A stretch of 14,542 nt of DNA, taken from assembly GCA_944322775.1 (NCBI GenBank), contig CALUQA010000063.1, positions 1 through 14,542 on the forward strand, given 5' to 3'. The translations under genes and the position numbers were made by a program. This document shows, piece after piece, positions 1-5,798 of this stretch (position 1 is the first letter of the stretch; every line of letters begins with the position of its first letter). Source of the DNA: an uncultured Elusimicrobiales bacterium (GTDB lineage Bacteria; Elusimicrobiota; Elusimicrobia; Elusimicrobiales; Elusimicrobiaceae). The notes under the pieces are model-generated. The model saw only the letters and a program-made list of their open reading frames with translations. It was not told where the DNA came from and made no database searches.

Positions 1-1498
1 GTACCACTTTGGCCGGGTCTACGACGCCGGCTTTAAGCAGGTCGCCATAGGTGCCGGTTTCGGCATCAAAGCCGTCGGCTTGGCCTTTCATGGACAAAAC
101 TTTGTCCACCACGACCGCGCCGTCCAAGCCCGCGTTGACCGCGATTTGGCGCAGCGGAGCCGTCAAGGCTTTGCGTACGATAGCGATACCGGTTTTGACG
201 TCTTCGTTATCGGCTTTGAGGTTGTCCAAAGCTTTTTGGCTGCGGGCCAAGGCCACACCGCCGCCCGGGACGAGGCCTTCTTCCACGCCGGCTTTCGTGG
301 CGTTTTTGGCGTCTTCCACTTTGGCTTTTTTGGCTTTCATTTCCGTTTCGGTGGCCGCACCTACGCTGATGACGGCTACGCCGCCGGAAAGTTTAGCCAA
401 GCGTTCCTGCAATTTTTCTTTGTCGTAATCGCTGGTGGAGTTTTCGATCTGTTTGCGGATCTGGTCGGCGCGCTGTGCAATGGCGGTTTTGTCGCCTTTG
501 CCGCTGACGATGGTGGTGTTTTCTTTGTCTACCACGATGCGGTCGGCCTGGCCGAGCATGGTGATTTCGGCTTTGTCGAGCTTCATGCCGCGGTCTTCGC
601 TGATGACTTCACCGCCGGTCAGCGTGGCGATATCCTGCAGCATTTCTTTGCGTCTGTCACCAAAGCCGGGGGCTTTGACAGCACAGCCTTTCAGCGTGCC
701 GCGCAATTTGTTGACCACCAACGTGGCCAAGGCTTCGCCGTCCACGTCTTCGGCCACAATCAGGAACGGGCGGCCGCTCTGTACGATTTTTTCCAAAATC
801 GGCAACAGGTCGTTCATGGAAGAAATTTTCTTGTCCGTGATGATGATGTAGGCGTTTTCCAGCACGCATTCCATTCTTTCCGGGTCGGTTACGAAGTACG
901 GAGAAATGTAACCGCGGTCAAACTGCATGCCTTCCACCACGTCCAGCTTGGTTTCGGCGCTTTTGCCTTCTTCAACGGTGATGACGCCTTCGTGGCCCAC
1001 TCTTTCCATGGCTTCGGCAATCAATTCACCAATTACGCGGTCGTTGGAAGAAATGGTGGCGATTTGAGCCTTTTCTTCTTTGGTTTTAACCGGTTTCTGC
1101 ATTTTGGCCAATTCGCCTTTTACGGTTTCTACGGCCATTTCAATACCTTTCTTTACCAAGGTCGGGTTGGCACCGGCCGTGATGTTTTTGATGCCTTCGC
1201 GCAACAGGGCGTCTGCCAGCACCGTGGCCGTGGTCGTACCGTCACCGGCTACGTCGTTGGTTTTGGCGGCCACTTCGCGGATGAGCTGTGCGCCCATGTT
1301 TTCAAACTTGTCTTCCAGTTCAATGTCTTTGGCAATCGTCACGCCATCATCAATGATAAGCGGAGAACCAAACTTTTTTTCCAGCACTACGCTGCGGCCC
1401 TTGGGGCCCAAAGTCACTTTAACTGCATTGGCTACTTTTTCAATGCCTGCTTTCATTTTGGCGCGGGATTCATCGCCGAAAATAATTTGTTTAGCCAT
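1..1498 (-). CDS. groEL: 60 kDa chaperonin GroEL (partial, C-terminus off the left edge)
   Basis: This is the large chaperonin subunit: a tetradecameric cytoplasmic ATPase that encloses unfolded proteins under the GroES lid. Reading the minus strand from the ATG at 1498 gives 499 codons without a stop. The protein begins MAKQIIFGDE. It carries LGPKGR at residues 30-35, the ATP-site GDGTTT at 85-90 and a conserved VEEGLVPGGG stretch in the second equatorial part. Family members are about 540-548 residues, so roughly 45 residues, including any Gly/Met tail, are missing beyond position 1. The start is supported by an AGGAG-type ribosome site about 10 bases upstream. The gene follows groES after 20 bases and has no promoter of its own visible, so it should be co-transcribed from the CIRCE-controlled promoter upstream of groES. 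No frameshift or unusual key residue was noticed. Confidence 0.98.
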   Translation of the reverse strand, partial: MAKQIIFGDESRAKMKAGIEKVANAVKVTLGPKGRSVVLEKKFGSPLIIDDGVTIAKDIELEDKFENMGAQLIREVAAKTNDVAGDGTTTATVLADALLREGIKNITAGANPTLVKKGIEMAVETVKGELAKMQKPVKTKEEKAQIATISSNDRVIGELIAEAMERVGHEGVITVEEGKSAETKLDVVEGMQFDRGYISPYFVTDPERMECVLENAYIIITDKKISSMNDLLPILEKIVQSGRPFLIVAEDVDGEALATLVVNKLRGTLKGCAVKAPGFGDRRKEMLQDIATLTGGEVISEDRGMKLDKAEITMLGQADRIVVDKENTTIVSGKGDKTAIAQRADQIRKQIENSTSDYDKEKLQERLAKLSGGVAVISVGAATETEMKAKKAKVEDAKNATKAGVEEGLVPGGGVALARSQKALDNLKADNEDVKTGIAIVRKALTAPLRQIAVNAGLDGAVVVDKVLSMKGQADGFDAETGTYGDLLKAGVVDPAKVV

Positions 1499-1518
1499 AA
1501 AAATTCATCTCCTCTTTA

Positions 1519-1812
1519 TTACCCTAAAATACCCAAAATTTCATCTTGGTGAATAATCAAATAGGTTTCATCGTCCAATTTGATTTCAGTGCCGGAATAT
1601 TTGCCGTAGAGCACTCTATCGCCTTTTTTAACGTCCATCGGCATGCGATTGCCTTTTTCGTCGAGTTTGCCCGGGCCGGCCGCCAACACTTCCCCCTCCA
1701 TCGGTTTTTCTTTGGCGGTATCGGGAATGATAATTCCGCCTTTCATGGTTTCACGTTCAATCGGCTTGACGATTAATCTGTCGCCAAGGGGCTTAATTTT
1801 CACTTCGCTCAT
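1519..1812 (-). CDS. groES: 10 kDa co-chaperonin GroES
   Basis: This is the small heptameric lid of the GroEL folding chamber, acting in the cytoplasm. The product has the family hallmarks: KIKPLGDRLIVKP near the N-terminus, a mobile loop containing KGGIIIPDTAKEKP, then GEVLAAGPG, and a KKGDRVLYGKYSGTEI stretch. From the ATG at 1812 it is 97 residues, the usual length. An in-frame GTG at 1821 would add MAN. However, the ribosome site AAGGAG occupies 1826-1821 and overlaps that GTG, and it sits 8 bases upstream of the ATG at 1812, so the ATG is chosen. It is first in the groES-groEL operon, and the stop codon lies 20 bases before the groEL start. The CIRCE element upstream indicates heat-shock repression by HrcA. 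Confidence 0.97.
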   Translation of the reverse strand: MSEVKIKPLGDRLIVKPIERETMKGGIIIPDTAKEKPMEGEVLAAGPGKLDEKGNRMPMDVKKGDRVLYGKYSGTEIKLDDETYLIIHQDEILGILG

Positions 1813-1860
1813 ATTCGCCACTCCTTATGTTATTTGAAATGTTTCCGTCGGTGTATTAAA

Positions 1861-1887
1861 CTAGCACTCCAACGGGCTTAATGCTAA
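1861..1887. promoter_or_regulatory. CIRCE operator (HrcA-binding inverted repeat)
   Basis: The plus strand reads CTAGCACTC, nine bases, then TAATGCTAA. This matches the CIRCE consensus TTAGCACTC-N9-GAGTGCTAA at 8 of 9 positions in the left arm and 7 of 9 in the right arm, with the exact 9-base spacer. It lies 49 bases upstream of the groES ATG and overlaps the predicted transcription start, the classic place for HrcA repression of groESL. The right arm is also part of a second, shorter inverted repeat (1881-1895). HrcA itself is not in the window. Confidence 0.9.
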
Positions 1888-1914
1888 TTTAGCATAAAAA
1901 AAGATAATTGTCAA
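1886..1914 (-). promoter_or_regulatory. sigma70-type promoter of groES-groEL
   Basis: On the minus strand a perfect -35 hexamer TTGACA (1914-1909) is followed after exactly 17 bases by TAAATT (1891-1886), which matches 4 of 6 bases of TATAAT. The predicted start is near 1879, inside the right arm of the CIRCE element, leaving a leader of about 67 bases. No other promoter-like sequence is as good in the 206-base gap between groES and the phosphatase gene. Confidence 0.75.
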
Positions 1915-1980
1915 TAGTTTGTTAAGATTGCTAAAAAAGAATTTTGCATTAGAAGAAAAACAGCTAAGAAAAGAAATGGA

Positions 1981-2008
1981 AAAGCCGAGGCAAAAATGCC
2001 TCGGCTTT
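1981..2008 (-). terminator. Intrinsic terminator of the kinase-phosphatase operon
   Basis: A perfect 12-base-pair inverted repeat (arms 1981-1992 and 1997-2008, AAAGCCGAGGCA in the left arm) encloses a 4-base loop. It begins 10 bases after the phosphatase stop codon. On the minus strand the hairpin is followed by a T-rich but interrupted tract, so termination is likely though possibly incomplete. It insulates the groESL promoter from the upstream operon. Confidence 0.8.
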
Positions 2009-2018
2009 CAGAATTTGT

Positions 2019-2846
2019 TTAAGAAGCACGGGAAAAAAGTTTTTTAACCCGCTGCCCAAAAGTCAGCTTTTTGGGGGCTAGAATTTTAATGACTACGGCG
2101 GAAATATTGTCCTGTCCGTCCCGCTCGTTAGACGTGCGCACCAATTGCTTGCACAGCTTAACGATGGGCATGTCTTTGTCTTTGCCCAAAATTTCCGCAA
2201 TGGCTTGCTCTGTCAAGCCTTTATACAGTCCGTCTGAGCAAAGGACCAAAATATCCCCCGCTTTAACGGGAAATTTCAACAAGTCAAATTCTATGTTTTT
2301 CTTAATGCCCATGGCGCGGGTAAGCACATTTTGTATTTTGCTTCTGTCGGCGTCCGCCTTGGATAAAAGCCCGCGGCGCACGTGTTCCATGGCCAAAGAA
2401 TGGTCAGTCGTAATTTGAATAATTTTGCCGTCGCGGTATAAATAAATGCGCGAGTCTCCCACATGCACGGCAATGGCGCAGTCTTTGTCAAACAGCACGC
2501 CGGTAAGCGTGGTGCCCATCATTTTATATACGTCAGAGGATTGGGCCGTGGAATAAATAGCCGCATTGGCCAAATTGGCAGCCATCAAAAGCTTACGTTC
2601 GGTTGGGGCAAGCTTGGGCAAAAAGGTTTCCGGTATTTGCAGAGATCCACTATTAATTTTACGTATGGTTTCTGCCAGTACGGATACGGCAATACTGCTG
2701 GCTATTTCGCCGGCACTATGCCCCCCCATACCGTCTGCTACTACGCCTAAGCCCAAATCCGAAGAAATGAGGACGTTGTCTTCATTTTTCTCGCGGATTT
2801 TGCCAATATCTGTAACGGCGGCAAATTCTATATCAAAGCTGCTCAT
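2019..2846 (-). CDS. PP2C-family protein serine/threonine phosphatase
   Basis: This is a metal-dependent (Mn/Mg) phosphatase of the PrpC/Stp type that removes phosphate from Ser/Thr residues and is expected to oppose the kinase encoded just upstream. The 275-residue cytoplasmic protein shows the family motifs in order. These are REKNEDN (residues 18-24, with the metal-binding Asp), ADGMGGHSAGE (37-47), GDSR at 130-133, TTDHS at 146-150, CSDGL at 203-207 and RDGQDN at 242-247. Length is typical for a single-domain enzyme, with a short basic tail (258-275) that could touch membrane or nucleic acid. The ATG overlaps the kinase stop codon by ATGA, and an AGAGGA ribosome site lies three bases upstream. 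Translational coupling should keep the two proteins in proportion. The DGMGG codons create a run of seven G, a possible slippage site. No signal peptide or membrane segment is present. Confidence 0.95.
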   Translation of the reverse strand: MSSFDIEFAAVTDIGKIREKNEDNVLISSDLGLGVVADGMGGHSAGEIASSIAVSVLAETIRKINSGSLQIPETFLPKLAPTERKLLMAANLANAAIYSTAQSSDVYKMMGTTLTGVLFDKDCAIAVHVGDSRIYLYRDGKIIQITTDHSLAMEHVRRGLLSKADADRSKIQNVLTRAMGIKKNIEFDLLKFPVKAGDILVLCSDGLYKGLTEQAIAEILGKDKDMPIVKLCKQLVRTSNERDGQDNISAVVIKILAPKKLTFGQRVKKLFSRAS

Positions 2847-5158
2847 AAGTCCTCTTTAAATAAAATACCGCCCACGCAGTTTAATCCGGCCAAGACAAAC
2901 AGCAGCACCACCAAGAAAGAATACGCATTATTGGTTTGTGCGTTGCGGTTGAAATTATCTATCGGATAACTGATAGCGTAATCCCAAATATTAAAAGACG
3001 CCTTGCTGGGACCGCTTAAATAATAAATGCTTAACAAATTTTTAAACAACGGGCGTTGTTCCTGGTCAATAAAAGGCCCGGCATATTCTTCAATGGCATT
3101 GTCCAAGAATTTTTGTTTTTCTTCTTCGGACATATAGTTAATAGCTTTTGTTTTTGCAAATGCGCTAAAAAGCTGTACCGTAGGAATGCCAAGGAGCTCG
3201 TTTTGTTGATCTTGTCTTTGCATTTGCTCTTGAGTGGGGTCTGCCATAGGAATGACTTCCGCCAATGTGGAAAACGTGGTCTGCGTATGCTGCGCTAATC
3301 CCGATACGTTGTAGCACCAGAAACAGCCAATGGACGCAAGCAAGCAAATAGAAGGCAAAATCATAGAGTGAGCCGCTTTAAGTACCATATAATAGATGGT
3401 CAAAATAGCGAACAAAATGGCCCCGCCAAACAAAATTTTGGTGGCCATACTGGCAAAATCCGGCGTGATGGAAAGCACGGTGGCTTTATACGATAAAACC
3501 GCGGCCAAAAACACCAGCGCCGTGCCCAAAATTCGCTCCGGCCAAGTGCGGTCCAAGCGCCAGCACAAAGACAAGCCCCATGCCGCCGCCAACACCAAAT
3601 AGCAGAAATAATATTCCGGCGAGAACAAATATTGCCCCACCGAGGACATATTCCATAAGGCTACTTCCGGTGTAAACAAACCCGATAAATAGGACGCTGC
3701 AGCCAAAGCCAGCAAAATGGCTGTCGTTTTAGAATAGGCCCTTACGGCCGAAATGGCAAAAATGCCGGCCAGTGCGGCCACCGCTAAGGCGATATAAAGC
3801 AACTGCCCTTCTGCCATTTTGCCGGACAAAATAGGAGATAGCAGATTAGCAAAAAAACCATTGGAGGGCAGCACATAAGCGGAACAAATTTTGCCCAGCT
3901 CAAAGAAAATATACGAGCAAACCGCTGCAAAACACAGAAACAGAGGCAACAGAATAACCAACTGCACAAACATTTTGGCGTATTGTCTGGTTCTTATGGT
4001 AGCCATGGCCGATACGGTAGAAGGTATGGTGGTTTGGGTTACCTTTTTGGGTGTTACCAATTCCTGCGTAGGGGCCAGCGGCGGTTTGGATTTCGGCAAA
4101 TCATTTACAGAACCCAAACTGTCCAGCTGCGGCATTTGCGTGGGATTGTGCGGCGTTACAGACGGTTTTGTCTGTCTGGACGTAATGTCGCGGTAGACGT
4201 CTTCTGCACGCAATTTGCGCATGGTCTCGGCGCTGTGTTTGTCTTCTTTGGCAATTTTTAAAGAGCTTTCAATGCCCAAGTCGATAGCGGCGCGGCCGTG
4301 CATGGTTTTTACTTTCAGCTGTTCTTCGGCGCGCATCTTGTTGAAATACGTGTAAACCTCTTTGGCCGTTTGAAAGCGGTCGTCGGGGTTTTTGCTCATC
4401 AGCTTTTGTATGGCCAAAGACAGCCAACCCGGCAAATCCGGGCGCAGCTTGGAAGGATCGGGCACCGGGTCGTTGATATGTTTTTGGATAATATCAATGG
4501 TGTTTTTGCCGTTATACGGAAAATGGCCCGTCAGCACATAATACATGCTGGCGCCCACGGAATACAAATCGGCGCGGGTATCAATATCTTTGCCCAAAGC
4601 CTGTTCCGGCGCGATAAAATAGGCGGTGCCGGCCAGTTCGGTGGTTTTGGTGGAGCCTTTTTCTTTGTCTACTTTTTTGGCAATACCAAAGTCCACAATT
4701 TTGGGGCGGCCTTCAGGCGTAATTAAAATGTTGGAAGGTTTGATGTCTCTGTGGATAATGCCTTTTTCATGCGCGACGGAAAGCCCCTTTAACACGCCGT
4801 CAAACAAATCCAGCACGCGGCCGATGGGCAGCACGCGTTCTTTTTTAAGCATGGCGGAAAGAGTCTGCCCTTCCACAAAGGACATGACGATAAAATAATA
4901 TCCCTGTTCTTTGCCTACGTTATATACGTTGACGATGTTGGGGTGATCCAGCTCGGCGATGGCGCGGGCTTCCGTCAAAAAGAGGGTAACGGCTTTTTTA
5001 TCATTGGCTAAGGCCGGGCTTAAAATTTTAACACATACGATGCGGTTAAGAGCTTTGTGGCGCGCTTTAAATACCGCACCCATTCCCCCTTCGGCTACTT
5101 TTGTCAAAATCTCACAACCAGAAATCTCTTTGCCTACCAATGATTGGCCGTCCAACAT
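2843..5158 (-). CDS. Hanks-type Ser/Thr protein kinase with polytopic membrane C-terminal half
   Basis: The N-terminal 275 residues form a complete kinase domain. It has a Gly-rich loop (21-29), catalytic Lys44 in VCVK, helix-C Glu63, HRDIKPSN (136-143), DFG (156-158), an activation loop rich in Thr (169-179) and APE (183-185). It is thus an RD-type, likely active enzyme. A Thr/Pro-rich linker of about 115 residues follows. I then count eight membrane segments, near 395-418, 452-472, 477-495, 514-533, 543-561, 572-593, 599-616 and 745-766. With the kinase inside, the loop at about 617-744 would lie outside the cytoplasm, and the last helix returns the tail inside. There are no PASTA or other named sensor repeats; I do not recognise the membrane half. 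The start at 5158 has a GAGG-type ribosome site. The gene overlaps the phosphatase gene by four bases. Confidence 0.93.
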   Translation of the reverse strand: MLDGQSLVGKEISGCEILTKVAEGGMGAVFKARHKALNRIVCVKILSPALANDKKAVTLFLTEARAIAELDHPNIVNVYNVGKEQGYYFIVMSFVEGQTLSAMLKKERVLPIGRVLDLFDGVLKGLSVAHEKGIIHRDIKPSNILITPEGRPKIVDFGIAKKVDKEKGSTKTTELAGTAYFIAPEQALGKDIDTRADLYSVGASMYYVLTGHFPYNGKNTIDIIQKHINDPVPDPSKLRPDLPGWLSLAIQKLMSKNPDDRFQTAKEVYTYFNKMRAEEQLKVKTMHGRAAIDLGIESSLKIAKEDKHSAETMRKLRAEDVYRDITSRQTKPSVTPHNPTQMPQLDSLGSVNDLPKSKPPLAPTQELVTPKKVTQTTIPSTVSAMATIRTRQYAKMFVQLVILLPLFLCFAAVCSYIFFELGKICSAYVLPSNGFFANLLSPILSGKMAEGQLLYIALAVAALAGIFAISAVRAYSKTTAILLALAAASYLSGLFTPEVALWNMSSVGQYLFSPEYYFCYLVLAAAWGLSLCWRLDRTWPERILGTALVFLAAVLSYKATVLSITPDFASMATKILFGGAILFAILTIYYMVLKAAHSMILPSICLLASIGCFWCYNVSGLAQHTQTTFSTLAEVIPMADPTQEQMQRQDQQNELLGIPTVQLFSAFAKTKAINYMSEEEKQKFLDNAIEEYAGPFIDQEQRPLFKNLLSIYYLSGPSKASFNIWDYAISYPIDNFNRNAQTNNAYSFLVVLLFVLAGLNCVGGILFKEDL

Positions 5159-5201
5159 AGCGAACCCCTCGATGATTAGGATATGTACAGTCTATGTATT
5201 C

Positions 5202-5207
5202 ATTATA
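5202..5207 (-). promoter_or_regulatory. Candidate -10 element for the kinase-phosphatase operon
   Basis: The minus strand has a perfect TATAAT at 5207-5202, about 44 bases upstream of the kinase ATG. No convincing -35 hexamer sits 16-18 bases further upstream (the bases there read ACGGCA or CGGCAA), so the promoter may be weak or activator-dependent. Its expected -35 region coincides with that of the divergent promoter at 5224-5252. Confidence 0.45.
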
Positions 5208-5223
5208 CAAAAACTGCTTGCTT

Positions 5224-5252
5224 TTGCCGTCCACAAACCGTTAGAATATAAA
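5224..5252 (+). promoter_or_regulatory. sigma70-type promoter for the PC4-like gene and nadE
   Basis: TTGCCG (5224-5229) is followed after 17 bases by TATAAA (5247-5252): 4 of 6 and 5 of 6 matches to the consensus hexamers. The predicted start is near 5259, giving a leader of about 54 bases before the ATG at 5313. It points away from the kinase promoter in the same 154-base gap. Confidence 0.55.
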
Positions 5253-5312
5253 CGGGCTAACTTATCATAGCATATTTTTTCCTTTTATATGGTCTTTATT
5301 ACAGGAGGGCTT

Positions 5313-5777
5313 ATGGCTGAAAGCAGTTTTGCCGTCTTAAACAATATAGGGACGATTGTGCTTGACCAAAGCAGTGAAATCCGTTTTTCCATTGACGCAT
5401 ACCGTGGTTACCGCTATGCTTCCATTCGCAAATATTTAACTTCCGGCGCTTACACAGGGGCCACGCGGGCCGGCATTACGATGACGGCCGAAATCGTAAA
5501 AGCCGTGGCGCCGCTGCTGGCTAAACTGCCCGATGACCCTGCCCAGCTGACCGATATGGAACTGGGTAAATTTGCCAAACGGCCGGGCATGTCTGTCATT
5601 GTGCGTATCAGCAGTTTTAAAGGCACGCGCGGGCTGGATTTCAGGCAATGGCAGGAAGACGAAGCCTATAAAGGCTGGACCAAAAAAGGCATTCGCCTGC
5701 CGGTAGAAAAAATAAAAGAAATCAAAGAATTATTTGCCAAAATGGCGGCCGCTTTGGAAGAAAAACCTTTAAATTGA
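5313..5777 (+). CDS. Tandem PC4/YdbC-like nucleic-acid-binding protein
   Basis: This 154-residue protein resembles the transcriptional coactivator p15/PC4 family, small proteins that bind single-stranded DNA, usually as dimers. Two copies of the motif can be aligned without gaps over 52 residues, at 21-72 and 93-144. Each has an aromatic-[RK]-G turn (YRG at 30-32, FKG at 102-104). Each then has a basic/aromatic strand (IRKYL, FRQWQ) and a T-[RK]-x-GI segment (TRAGI, TKKGI), followed by an amphipathic helix. One chain could therefore supply the two halves normally given by a dimer. The ATG at 5313 is preceded by AGGAGG (5303-5308); an in-frame ATG at 5289 has no ribosome site and is rejected. 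It is followed by nadE after 21 bases, so the two are probably co-transcribed, although a functional link to NAD synthesis is not evident. The fold assignment is by motif recognition only. Confidence 0.75.
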   Translation: MAESSFAVLNNIGTIVLDQSSEIRFSIDAYRGYRYASIRKYLTSGAYTGATRAGITMTAEIVKAVAPLLAKLPDDPAQLTDMELGKFAKRPGMSVIVRISSFKGTRGLDFRQWQEDEAYKGWTKKGIRLPVEKIKEIKELFAKMAAALEEKPLN

Positions 5778-5798
5778 CAAACTTGGACGAATCACACT

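Noticed and set aside
80..1552. Long plus-strand open frame (490 codons) across the chaperonin region
   Set aside because: It is antisense to groEL, which has full family motifs. The translation is a Phe/Gly/His-rich low-complexity product typical of the reverse frame of a conserved gene.
5289..5312. Upstream ATG for the PC4-like protein
   Set aside because: It has no ribosome site, while the ATG at 5313 follows AGGAGG and gives a product starting close to the domain.
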